Shown: positions 21,810-33,165 of the stretch, one piece after another
How the letters are laid out: each line of letters starts with the position of its first letter
How positions within the stretch are numbered: the stretch's first letter is position 1
Source: Neckera pumila
Lineage: Eukaryota; Streptophyta; Bryopsida; Hypnales; Neckeraceae
Reading direction: 5' to 3'
Assembly: GCA_963969595.1 (NCBI GenBank)
Contig: OZ018411.1
Coordinates: forward strand, 5,520,501 to 5,584,500
Length of the DNA: 64,000 nt
The notes under the pieces: model-generated
Database searches by the model: none
The model's input: only the letters and a program-made list of their open reading frames with translations
What the model was told of the DNA's origin: nothing
Program-made: the position numbers and the translations under genes

Positions 21810-22073
21810 CATTAGAAGAGATTTGAGGCCTTTAGAAGATTGCGAGTTCCCTTGCGTTCCCAAACTGTGGGAACGTAGGGAAGCAATTGGCTAATGTGGT
21901 TGAAATGGTGCCACATCATTTTTTGAAATTTTTTTTGCCTAAAATGATATTTGGAGGAATTTTATTTATTTATTTTGATGAAAAAAAAAATTTTGACAGC
22001 TCGTACCGTCTGTTCACATAATCTGGCCAAAATTGCGAATGGGCCTAAAACAGCCCTCCAACGCCCTCTAATG
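21810..22073 (+). mobile_element. CATTAG-ended MITE, copy A
   Basis: Begins CATTAGAAGAGATTTGAGGCC and ends ...GCCCTCTAATG. The interior contains the family block GCGTTCCCAAACTGTGGGAACG (a hairpin) and a CCTAAAATGATATTTGGAGG block. Collinear with copy C at 43,827-44,117, and reverse to copies B and D. About 264 bp, no ORF. Confidence 0.65.
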
Positions 22074-23036
22074 AGTAAGTCATCTAAAACTAAAGAGCCT
22101 TTGTTATCTAGGTGCCATAAATTAGTACTCTTACTGCTTTAGTAGAACCCCTAGATGCCTAAAATTTTGTGTCCTTTAGATGATTTAGTAGAGGCCTATA
22201 GGATGAAAAATCACATTTTTCATCCAATTTTAGGGGAATAGTTTTCTTGAACTCAGTTTTAATGAATAGTGCTAGATTTTCTATCTTTGTAATTGTTTTT
22301 ACGTCCCTATATAATAAAATGCCAAATCCAAGGATCATCATGTAGTATATATTGGCCACTATTATTCAATTTTTTTAATTTGAATTTCAATCACAAAGAT
22401 AGTATTTTTAAATTTTGAGCCCAATTAATGAAATGAAACTTATCAAGTCTAGTTTTAACTCAAAATTCAAAATTCAAAAAAATTCAAAATTCAATATTTT
22501 ATGCAATTTGAACTTTGGTCCTATAAAGATAGAATGTTGACTTTTTAATTTTAGAATATCATGCCATAATAGATTTGAACCATATATTCTATTATGAAAA
22601 AAGGCTAGCAGGCATACCATTGTCTAATAATGAGGTAAAGGTTCCTTTTGCATCCTTGAAAAAAGAGCCCTTCATTAGAAGGAAATTGAGTCTAACATTG
22701 AGTTGCTTTCCAATGTCATAGTGTAAAAATGACATGAAGCATCTATAGCGACGTATACAGATTTGAGAAGACATCCAACTAAGTACACTTTACCTTTATG
22801 GATCAACGACAAGAAATTATCTTGACAGATTCATCCATTGACTTTCAAACTGACAAGGTTGATTCTGAAACTAACATGGTGTTATAGACACCGTAACCAT
22901 GAAACAATTAAAGGTCTCAAGACAAGATCAAATCTTAGATTTTTAAAAAGGGTACAAGAATAAATCTAAAGTAGAAGTATAAGAGATGTGTTGTCAATAG
23001 TAAAGTTTATTTTAACCTCAATGTCCTTATATACTA
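22074..23036. other. AT-rich DNA, nothing recognised
   Basis: ORFs of 60-66 codons on the minus strand show no motif. Short AAATTCAAAATTC runs occur near 22,455-22,495. Confidence 0.4.
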
Positions 23037-23617
23037 CTTCCTCCATTTCAAAATGATCTTTTTGTTGGCTTTAATTTTTTGTCCCAAAATGATCTTCTTG
23101 TTGTACTTTGTGATGTTGTAAATCGGTCACATTCAACTTTCAATTGCTATCTAGGACCAGTATTACAACTCTAAGTAATAGTTTCCCCTCCATCTAGACA
23201 ATCATCATTCAAAAGACAAATGAAATGATTGCAGGGGGCAATCAACATTGCTCTTCTTTAATTTTTGCATCTCTTTGAGTGTTGCCCGATTGAAGGAAAT
23301 GAAGCTCTAGGGGGCAGAATAGAGGTCTACACATTGTCGAGCACATTATCTTAGGCCCGTATTAATTACCCATGAAATGACAATCGCTCACTCAACAATT
23401 AAGTGTCCACTGGTGCTCCTTGAAAATGTCCTCAAAACTCTACTTTTTAGTACTCCAAAACCACATTTTTAAAAGGGTTCCCCAAAACTCAAAGTTCCTA
23501 CGACAACATGAATACATTGAATTCTACTTATAGCACAAAAGGATTCAAAAAATGTTATTTTCAGTCTTAATCTAGAACATTTTGTATAGTAGGAAGATCA
23601 TTTTGGAACGGAGGGAA
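23037..23617. mobile_element. Stowaway-like MITE (Tc1/mariner) with TA duplication
   Basis: Left end CTTCCTCCATTTCAAAATGA; right end reversed TTCCCTCCGTTCCAAAATGA. Both match the classical plant Stowaway terminus CTCCCTCCGTT. TA lies at 23,035-23,036 and 23,618-23,619. The right terminus is the better preserved. At 581 bp it is longer than most Stowaway MITEs; the interior shows no transposase frame. Confidence 0.65.
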
Positions 23618-23659
23618 TACTATCTAAGAATCTCCTCACTGTTTAGAAAAAATTTGTAA

Positions 23660-24490
23660 CTAATATAATAGAAATGTAACTGAAAATGTAACTGAAATGT
23701 ATTGTTTGTTTCAGTTGTTTTGTCACATTATCTCAATCAAAATCTAATTGAAATCTATTGTTTAATTATATTAATTTGAATAATGGTTATTTTTTAAAAT
23801 ATAAAAAATTGCCACATCAATAAGGTCAACTGCCATATTAGCATGGTCAAAAACTACTACATCATCAAAGCAATTGCCATGCGAGTAGTTTTGCCACATG
23901 GCAATTGCCACACAAGCAAAGGGCCACCCACTACATGGTAGTACCGCCACGCGGACAGGGCCCTCTAATGGGGTTTAAACCCCAAGACCTCAAGGTTGGA
24001 GAACCAAGGCTCTAATAATTGCATTAAGATTGGTTCCATAAGTATAATCTATAAATTTTGTTTTGATTTTGATTTTTTCCGCTTCGTAGCTCATAACTCA
24101 ACAAGGCTTTAGAGGCCATTTTCTCTTTCATACTTTGTCCATATTTCATGAAAATTATTAGAATTTTTTTATATTTAAGTCTAGTTTTTGTGATAAAATT
24201 TTCAGTTTTATCAAAGGTGTTTTAAATTATTGGCAAGCATTTCAGTAGAAAGGTGGTTTGACTAAGAATCACATTTCTTTTGAAGTTCAAAAACTCAAAA
24301 TTTGAATAGTTCTAAACTTAATTAGAATTTGAATATTTGAAAATTTAGAAATTGAAAATTTAGAAATTGAAAATTTCAATATTATAAATTTGAATAATTC
24401 AATTTGTACTTTAATTTCAAATTGAAACTATTCAAATTTGAACAATACAAAATTTAGAACTTGAATAGTTCAAAGGTTGGAAGAAATTGG
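23660..24490 (-). repeat. Dispersed AT-rich repeat R1, copy 2
   Basis: Reverse-complement counterpart of 1-1,168. It lacks the CACTA foldback and the segment equivalent to 455-900, so it preserves the pre-insertion sequence. The tRNA-like block is at about 23,960-24,035, with GGGTTTAAACCC at its B box and a degraded A box. Confidence 0.6.
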
Positions 24491-25380
24491 ATCAAAGTAG
24501 TTCGAAATACTCTTTTGTTCAAAATTTGTACTGTTTAAAATTTTGAACAATTTTACTTTAAATCTTAGAAGTCTAATCAAATTCAAAATGAGAATGAGAA
24601 TATTTCAAAAATCTTTTTAGAAATGTCATATTAAAAAATGAAGCAACCACAAAAAGTCTAAAACTCACTACACTTGTTGTATTACATTCAAAATATGAAT
24701 ATAAATTTCAATCAAATTATAAGTTTGAATTCTAATTAAATTGTATTCCGTAGAAAATTGAATTAGAACTGAATCAAAATTAAAGTAGATTTTGAATTCT
24801 AATCAAAGTTGAATGAAAATTATTGAATTTGATTAGAATTCCAATCAAATTTAAAATCTATTACAAATTGGATTCAAATAATTGGATTCAAATTCAAACT
24901 TTGTATTAGTGTATTCAAAATTTGAAGAAAATTTCAAAAAAATCCAAAAAGACCCAAGGAGTTTCAAAAGAATTTAAAAAATTTCAAAAAATTTCAAAAA
25001 TTTCAAAAATTTCAAATGATTCCAAAAAGATTTTTGAAGATTTTTGAAGATTTTAAAAAGATTCCAAAGTATTCAACAAATTTCAAAAGATCACTAAATT
25101 TTTAATCGATTTGGTCGTTGGACTATTGAAATCAGTAGAAATCAAGCAGCCATTTTGTTAGCTTTTACAAAATATTCAAAAATTGTGAAAATGATCATTA
25201 TAGTGCCCTAAATAACAAAAAATTGTTGAATTTTTGTTAATTTGTTCATAATTTCTCTAATGGTGTCATGAGGCCTACTATTACTTACAAATTTTTTCTT
25301 GAATTGAAGCGGCTCCTCAAGAAGCTTCCACTATTTATGAAGCACATCAAAAGGATTCCTATTACTTGTAAGTTCCTTCA
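24491..25380. other. Low-complexity AT-rich DNA
   Basis: Runs of AAATTTC/GAATTC-type words dominate, with a TTTCAAAAA tandem near 24,965-25,015 and a GATTTTTGAA tandem near 25,028-25,050. From about 25,300 onward it is collinear with 1,430-1,545. No ORF. Confidence 0.5.
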
Positions 25381-25702
25381 GCCAACCCCAATACAATATC
25401 GATGCTTGGAAAGTCCCTCACAAGTATCTGGGAAAGCATAATATAACCTTCCCCGCATTGCATGGGCATGGGGAGACCCATTGCCTAGTTATACGATGTC
25501 ATGCGTCTGCCTTGACACAGTTCAGATCCTCGCCATCAACGGAGGTGCTGCTTTTGCTAAATTTTACTCGGTCGTCGTAGATTCACGGTCTCCCGTCCGT
25601 TCATTTCTCACAGAATTTCTCACAGAAGCGCCTTTCAATTTTTCTGGGATGTGCGTGCGTGTGTAAGAGATTGGCTGCCATTTGCGAAATTCGGAAAAGG
25701 CA

Positions 25703-25957
25703 ATGGCTATGGCCATGGCCATGGCGATCTCGCTGCGCTCTGCGCCTTGCCGTGCTCACGCGCTTGGATCGATCTATGGTGCGGGGCTTCGCAATACTAC
25801 CAGGCCTGCTCACGCGCTCGGATCAATCTATGGTGCGAGGCTTCACAGTACTACCAGGCCTGCTCATCGCGCCTTCTCATCATCGTCCGTCTCTTCCTTG
25901 TCAGTACTCCGCTTCGCTTCCCGTGCAGGAATCTTTCTCGCGCTATTTTTTTCCTAA
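25703..25957 (+). CDS. Presequence-like ORF, possible upstream exon of the PHYH gene
   Basis: The ATG at 25,703 opens an 84-codon frame starting MAMAMAMAISLRS. It is rich in Ala, Arg and Ser, almost free of acidic residues, and contains HRAFSSSSVSSLSV, as expected of a mitochondrial or plastid targeting peptide. Codons 18-53 are a perfect-period 18-residue tandem repeat (AHALGSIYGAGLRNTTRP twice, with a few changes). A GTCAGT donor at 25,900 leaves two bases of a codon, the phase needed by the PHYH exons beginning near 26,045 or 26,354. That splice is hypothetical; without it this is an upstream ORF. The decayed copy near 3,660-3,750 carries only one repeat unit. Confidence 0.35.
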   Translation: MAMAMAMAISLRSAPCRAHALGSIYGAGLRNTTRPAHALGSIYGARLHSTTRPAHRAFSSSSVSSLSVLRFASRAGIFLALFFS

Positions 25958-26063
25958 GGATATTGTGCGGCTGATTACGTAGCATGTGGCGTTGAACGTT
26001 GTTGATATGATTTGAGAGTGTAATTTTCTTGATATGTGATCAAGCGGGCATGCTTGTCTCATT

Positions 26064-28853
26064 ATGTCGAAAAGACCGGTTTGTAGCAGAGAAATATATA
26101 GGTGAGAATGAACTCTTAATCAAGAACAAGGATGATGAGAAATCTTGTTGAAGGAAGTTACAGTTCAGCTGGCATCTTTGCTTACCATATCGCGAACGGA
26201 ATTGAGGTGATCCGTTTTGGGGATTTGGCTTCTCGTTAGGAATGCTTAAGTGTATTTAGCTCAAAGTGGATTCGAGTGTTGGAAGCGGTATCGTAAACTT
26301 AGGTATTGACACTACATGCTAATTTAACTAACAATACCCAGAATATGGCGCAGAATTTCGGAGGAAGAAATTCAGCGTTTTGAGGAGGATGGCGCCACCG
26401 TGGTGCGTCAGCTTTTTCCACCTGAATGGCTGGACCAACTCCGCGCTGCGGCTGAGGACAACATGAAGAATCCAGGTTGTATTGTCAACCTGTGATACGG
26501 TTTCGACTTTTCAGTGGGAATTGCGGTTTCATTGGTTTTACTGAGTCCACGTACTTAATTTATGCAAGATCGCACCGAAAGTATACAAGAACAGAGATCT
26601 TGCAAGAGTCTCTTAAATTTTACAGTTCTCGTCTGCCACTTATTCGAGGTTTCCGATCAATTTGATTAGGAACGAACTGCGTCTGATTGACTTTCTTGCG
26701 CTTTCTTTGCAGGTGCACTATGTGATGAACATGTAAAACCTGACGAGGTGACTATTTTAACCCTTGGATCGTGTTTATCTTACTGCCGTGCTCCAAACTT
26801 TAATACCGGGCATATGAACTACTAGCTGAATAGTTTCACTGTGTCATATGTACTATTTGCATTGGGCTCATACGTTAAGTGCCGATATGGTGGCAGCCAG
26901 GGCGCTTCCATGATGATCAATTTCTTTGGAGACGCCACGAGACGATGCGGCTCTTCATTCACGAGTCTCCTGCTGCTGAGATAGCTCGGCGCATGATGCG
27001 GTTGGTCATCTCATCTCTGTTATCTCATTTTCCTTGTTCGTTTTCCTAAGCTCTATTACTTGGGCAATGCCCGCCTTCTTCGTACCGCACGGGTTGATAT
27101 CGCCTGAGTGAATGCGTCCTCTTAACTAAACGATAAAGTTGTTGCTGTGGAGCACTGGGTAATGTGCACCTTGCTTCAAAATCGATTAATCTGACAAACA
27201 CAAGGATCTACTGCAATATATATTAATGGGAATCTTACGGGGTTGGCATCTACTCAAAACAATTGAGACTGAAAGACATGATTTTCTCCTTTTCGTTGTT
27301 TCTGCATTGTTTCAATGTAGACTCCAGTTGGGTAATTTACCATTGGTGTGAATTGAACTTGATGTAGGGGTAAGCAAGTTCAGTTGTTCTATGATCAACT
27401 CTTTGTGAAAGAGCCTGGCACACGCAAGGCTACGCCGTGGCATAATGACCACAGCTATTGGCAATTGAAGGGTAATCAAGTAATTTCTTTGTGGCTGGCG
27501 CTGGACCATGTCCCCAAATCCTCCTGCGTCAAGTATGTTAAAGGATCGCACAAGTGGCAACTTCTTCACAAGTAGGGTCCTGAACACTTATTCACTGGAC
27601 ATCCCCCGTCCGGATATTTTCTAGATTCCTTGCCATATTTCATGTGCTTCAGGTTTTCGCAATACCAAATGGATTCATCTGTAAGCGCAGAATAAATCAA
27701 AAGCGACGTTTTCGTCTTAATGCTATTACTTGTAGTTTCCATTATTTTGGTTAAGTAAGTTGCCGAATTTTTTGTAGGCATTGTTTTTATTTTACCTTTC
27801 GTGAGAAAAGCAGGTGAATCTTCTATGTATGCAGTACTGACGCTTGTTGGATTGCATTCCTAATTAGGATTTCCTCATTCTCAGGTGATGAGGACCGCTA
27901 CAAGCAGTCTACCTCACTACCTGATATTCCAGATATCGAAAACAAACGCGACGAGGTATGCGTTGGACTTGCATGGTTCAGTAACATTTCCCTGGCATCT
28001 TTTTCCAACAATGCATTGTTCAGTCGCTTCTACAATCTTAGTTCAGTTCTCCTACGATTAAGAAATTGGTTTAATCATCAACCTCTAACAACTTCGATGC
28101 CAATTTAGAATTCTGTTTTTTCTTGATTGTTAAGACAAGACTCTCTTCATACGCTGGAATTGAATATATAAATAGTTCCAGCGGGAGGTTCATAGTTTAT
28201 TATGAACTTGAGAAGTGTGATGAGCAACCAAATGAAATTTAAAAAATGTGTGGGATGCAAGTATGAACTTTTGACGTGGGATATGGAGCCTGGTGACTGC
28301 TTGATACACCATAGTTTTGCCGTCCATGGTGCCCCTGGTATTTCTACGCAAGCTGAACGCCGTAGAGCGTATGCAACTCGCTGGTTCGGGGAAGATGTTC
28401 GCTTTGATCCTCGCCCAGGTAGTTACAATGTCCATTGACTTGCTTATATCTCAGATTCATGTTGCATTTGGGGGTCGTTTTGATAATGGCATCATTTTAT
28501 TCCTGAAGTACTGGTGCACCTGACGTTGTGGATGACCGTACAACAATGTAAATGTCAATACAGAGATGTCTGATAGTGTTATTATCTTGGATTTGGAAGT
28601 TGGAACTTGTTAAGAACTCTTAGTTTTATTGATTTTTCATCGGTCCAGGTATGATGAACGAGACTGACTTGAAAAACTGAGCAGTTCTGACCGTACTGAC
28701 ATATATTTACGGGTGTACCTCGACATTGCGATATTTGCAGGGACGATGCATTACACGTGGGTGAAAGCTGGCTTGGACTCGCAAATGAATGCTGGCGACC
28801 CATTGAAATCAAGTCTTTTCCCCCAAATTACTCCTTCAGAAGCGAAACTGTAG
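26064..28853 (+). CDS. Phytanoyl-CoA dioxygenase family protein (PHYHD1-like), nine exons
   Basis: A member of the Fe(II)/2-oxoglutarate oxygenases that hydroxylate lipid or small-molecule substrates; the exact substrate is unknown. Exons: 26,064-26,101, 26,354-26,475, 26,713-26,747, 26,897-27,000, 27,368-27,571, 27,654-27,681, 27,893-27,955, 28,262-28,418 and 28,741-28,853. They sum to 864 nt (287 aa), close to the family's usual length, with consistent phases and GT-AG introns. Iron ligands are H125 and D127 in PWHNDHSYW and H220 in FAVHGAPG; R233 in RRRAYATRW fits the 2-oxoglutarate-binding arginine. The N-terminal SEEEIQRFEEDGATVVRQLF is typical of PhyH domains. Least certain are the 28-bp sixth exon, the start of exon seven and the start of exon two (26,342 is an alternative that adds four residues). 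An N-terminal targeting exon may lie upstream. The locus looks intact. Confidence 0.85.
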
Positions 28854-30229
28854 AACTTGCCTTAAAATTGCAGAATGGCACGAAGAGAGAACAAATGAGA
28901 GACCAGATTTCTTTTTTGCCTTCACTTACATCTGCGGTATCAATACAAAAGCGAAAACAAGCCACAATCAGGACAGAGGACAGACGAAAGTGGTCTGCAA
29001 TTGACTTCCAGCATCCTGGTGTAAGTAGGCCTGGTTTTATGATTGTATCTGGAAATGCTGGATGAAGATGTAAGGCCGCTTTTCGACCCAGGGAACATGT
29101 AGAAAATTAGTTATGTCGGCTAGGATAGCAGAGGCCGGCAAGTTCCCTGTGGATTGGCATAAGCTGCTTTGATGAAGACTGTCGGTTTAACGTCAAATGA
29201 AGATGCTTCGTTCGTCTAACAGACTTGTGTATGCGCTCGAAGTGCTGCACTGACAGGGTGCGCCATAGTGCTGTTGCCTCATTAGTATATCTATTTTGTC
29301 GCTGTTGCCTCAGAGCATCGCCAGCATCATACAGAAAATTTGACTCACCAAATGTCTCATTACGGGCTCCACAAATCTCTTTGTTGATTCCTTGTGTCAA
29401 GTCCCCACTATGAGGCGGAATATTCAAGACATGTGGGCTACTATTCATGAAGTCAAGCTATTATTCATGTCACCATTATTGCTTGTCCAATGGATTGTTG
29501 TAATGGTGAGATCTCAATGATGAATCTTAAATTGGGGGGCACAGAAAGGGTGATGAACAAAACGGGAGGATTCTGTGCCAAGCTCATAGTTTGGCAAGTC
29601 TGGGTTCTTCTATTCTGTTGACAAGTCAACACTGTGGTAGAAAAAGTAGCCTGGTTTCAGCCATTTGCCTTTTGGCCATTTCTTCCATGCCACAATGTGG
29701 ATGCTCTTATACATTGTCATCACTTGTTGTACAAAATAGAAGAATCCAAAATCGCCACTCTTTCTGCCCATGCTAGGTGGATGGTCTAGGGTAGAATATT
29801 AGCCTCCTCAAGAGGAAAACCAACCCTAAGTTTCATGGATTTTTTTCACTCATGTAATATTCTATGAATTTTCAAAAATTGAAAGCATTGGGTATCTATT
29901 CATGGCACTAGACTCCCTTTAAATGGTTGCCCTTGAAGCAAAAGATGCTTCAATTCCCGTTGATTGTTCTGAAGAGTTTATAGTGGTTTTGATTGACATA
30001 GTATGTTTTCTTACCTCCCTTCTTTGCTCCTTCCATGAGACTTATTAGATAGTGCAGAATAGAAAGAAGTGGAATTGGGTGTACCCACTAGAAGACAATG
30101 AAGGTTTTGGGACTACAAGAACAATTTATTTTTTCATTGAATGGGACATTTGTGACTGGTACAAATTTAGGGACTCATAATTGTAGACAAGCTGTTCTTG
30201 GAATATGTAGTTGTAAAGGACAATAGGGT
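28854..30229. other. 3' flank of PHYH and unrecognised intergenic DNA
   Basis: The first few hundred bases are probably 3' UTR. ORFs of about 60-113 codons (29,107-29,448 minus, 29,591-29,776 plus) have no recognisable motif. No terminal repeats found before the MITE at 30,230. Confidence 0.4.
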
Positions 30230-30504
30230 CATTAGGGGAGATTGGAGGGCATTATAGGGCCGTTTCAAGCCCGTTCCCCGATTTGGCCAGATCTGTGAAC
30301 AGCCGGTACAAGCTATCAGAAGAAAAAGAAAAAGAAAAAATCTCTCCCAAATATCATTTTAGGCCCAAATTTTTATTTTTATTTTTTTCCAAAAATGACA
30401 TGGCACTCTCTTGACTGCATCAACCAGCAGCTTTCCTGTGTGGGAATGTTGCAGAAATGCAGGATAACTCACAAGCTCTTGGAGGCCTCAAATTTCTTCT
30501 AATG
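30230..30504 (-). mobile_element. CATTAG-ended MITE, copy B
   Basis: Starts CATTAGGGGAGATTGGAGGGC and ends GGCCTCAAATTTCTTCTAATG, the reverse orientation of copy A. Family landmarks are CCAAATATCATTTTAGG and GTTCCCCGATTTGGCCAGAT. About 275 bp, no ORF. Confidence 0.6.
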
Positions 30505-31644
30505 TGTTTCCCATCCAACAGCCTAGTTAGAACTACATCAATGTATTCTTCTTACGTGGTTGCTGATGTGGCATTCACTATCATGTGAGGTTGGCTACTC
30601 AATTGCATTGTTGTGTGACTAGATTGGTACTATTGTAACTCATAAAAGTTGTATTGCACGACTAGGTAGTCACTACTGCGACTCATTTGTGCCTCCATAG
30701 AGGGTAGTACAAATAACAAGATGTGCCAATGACAAAAATGGTTTTGCACAAAAAACAAAAATTTATGAAATCATTATAAGACATGTCCATACCTCCCATG
30801 CTTAATGTACTTCTACTTCATGCGACTATCTATATAATCACTACATATAAACGGTCATTGTCCTTGTAGTACTTTGTAGATCAAAATTATTTACAATAAA
30901 ACTCTTGACCATTGCACAACTAACCACCATCCCGTGCAAGATCCAATTTCCAAGTGATTGCAACGCCAGCCGCAACACGTAGTCACAACAAAATCAAAAC
31001 CCTCACTGAAATAGCCTTTTATCCCTTCCCCTCTAGTCTTTGCGTTGTCTGAATAGAATCTACAAACAAAACAAACGCCTTCTCTCCTACCAACAAAAGA
31101 ACTCAATCACAAGTCATAAACATTTGGCAACACCACAAAACTCCCATCACCTTTTTGTCCAAAGCAACACCACAAAACCTTGCTTCCAAGAAGCGACAGT
31201 GCCTCTCCAAGTTTACTCGGTGGCCAAGCGAGGCTAGATCTAGATACTAAATGGGACTCAATGAACTTCGCGCTCTATGATTACAATGTATGGCTTCTAA
31301 TAGATGATATGGGAATTTCTAAAAATGGTGTCATAGGGCTAATGAATATAGCACAATACTTCATGTAGGGTTACATAGCGTCTTTTAAGTATAACTCATG
31401 CAATTGAACTCATAGTCAACTTACAATTACAATTGTCTTGCAAAACAAAGTTGTTACAACTGGTAAACAATAAGTTTCATAGCATTTCAACTAGAAAACA
31501 ACAACCATTTTATAGTTGTATTTGTTTCCTAGTTGAATACAATTTATTTGCAAGTGCAATTGTAGTCATTTCTAGACAAATTTAGATTTTTTGCAACTAC
31601 AAATCGACCAAGTGGATTCCATGAAGTGTTACTTTAGGAAAACA

Positions 31645-31780
31645 ATGTCAATTTGTATATTTTGAATTTATCCAAATGTATCAATTTGGACAGTGTTGTG
31701 TCAATTTAGACATAGTTAATCGATTCAGATGTGTCAATTTGGACATAGTTAGTCAGTTTGGACATAGTTAATCAATTTCT
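31645..31780. repeat. Short array of TGTCAATTTGGACA motifs
   Basis: The motif and one-base variants occur five or six times at irregular spacing. The same motif fills the CACTA element at 63,635-63,805, so this is probably one end of a related, decayed element. The preceding 30,505-31,644 shows nothing else recognisable beyond short ORFs. Confidence 0.4.
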
Positions 31781-31789
31781 AAAAGAAAA

Positions 31790-33165
31790 AAAGGGGGGAG
31801 AGAGACGATGGCGCTATGCCCCTTTTCTTACCCCGCCCCTAAATTTGCGGGCGGGCAGCCCTCCTCTAGATTGGCAGCTCGCTTTGCTCCGCACCGTTCA
31901 ACCCCGACCTCAGCCCTCCCTTCCCCTTGCAAGATTCTTCTTTCTCGTTGCCAAATCTTTTTCTTTTCGCCCCTTTCTTTTTCATTTCTTTCTTTCCAGG
32001 GAATCCCATACAAGTCCATCGTTCAGTCAAACTGAATGTGCCCGGCTTCTCAATTCTTATTCGGTGGGTGCTCATTTGCATGCACCAACACGATTGTTTT
32101 TCTAGACAAAGAGTAAGTTAAAAGTAAATTAAACTTATCGGTAAGGCCTAGGCCCTTGTGTACTTCACTTGAAATGCAAATTTTGCCACAATGACATTTA
32201 CAATCAAATATACACACAATGAGCAACAAATCTATGAGATTTTCTAATAATTAATCAAGAATTGAACAAAATTTCTTGCTCTTTGATCCTAGAGGAATGC
32301 ATATTGTGACGTTGTCTTTCATCGGCATTGTCCAATTGACCAGATGAATTAATTGTTGGGGAATTGGCCTCAAGTTTGAAACGATGAGAAAATGAATAGA
32401 AGCATGTTCTTCCCCACGTTACTGTTAGGGATGGAGTACATGACCTCGGCAGTTGATGAGTACTTGATGCTAAACATTGGCAGCAAAAGTATACTGACAC
32501 GTTGCAAATCTGCTCCCAAAATCAACACCATTCACCGAGGAGAATAAATGGTGTCCCTTTGTCCTTGCTAGAAAAGCCTCCCGTCGGTAGTTAACATAGG
32601 ATTGAACTAACCTGCGCTCTAGTCATTGAGCAGGACGTTAATGGGAAGTGCGAGCAAGGATGTCGCCGACATCAAGACCTGCATAGTCACCGCTGTGAAT
32701 CTACTACCAATCCTAGCAGCCTGAGACATCCATGGACGTCTACAAAAATGCTGATCAGGCAGGCTTCAGAGAGTAGGAAATCACCCTTCCAACCAGGTAT
32801 GACTGATGAATGACGCAATGGCGCAATGGCACAAGTTTATGATGATTGTGGCTCATCCCAAGGAACTGGCACCCAAACTCGTCTAAAAGTAAATGGATGG
32901 CAATAAACCTAGAGGGCCAAAACCCCACAATGCTCCTCTTCAGTGCGAACAAATGCTGAAATACACTGATCGAGCCCGACTTTTAGAATTGGCAGAAAAT
33001 TCTTAGCCCTCGATTTTGATAACCTGCTTTATTTGGGCAGTAACATCGGCTCTCTTCACATCCAGTGCAGTACCCAAACACGTCTATGCCTAATCCGCAT
33101 AAAGGCCAACCAGAGATAACTCACATTTTATCTCTGAAATCATATTCATCTCTGAAATAAAGAAT
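31790..33165. other. Unidentified region with a GC-rich, pyrimidine-rich island
   Basis: 31,800-32,030 changes abruptly from AT-rich DNA to C/T-rich DNA (TTCTTTCTCGTTGCC, TTTCTTTCTTTCCAGGG), resembling a promoter or leader followed by an intron end. Frames open on both strands are low-complexity and I do not call a gene. 32,250-33,165 holds short ORFs of no recognisable family and ends at the cyclophilin stop codon, so the last part should include its 3' UTR. Confidence 0.35.

Noticed and set aside
32755..32952. Possible gypsy integrase C-terminal relic on the minus strand
   Set aside because: No motif could be aligned with confidence.
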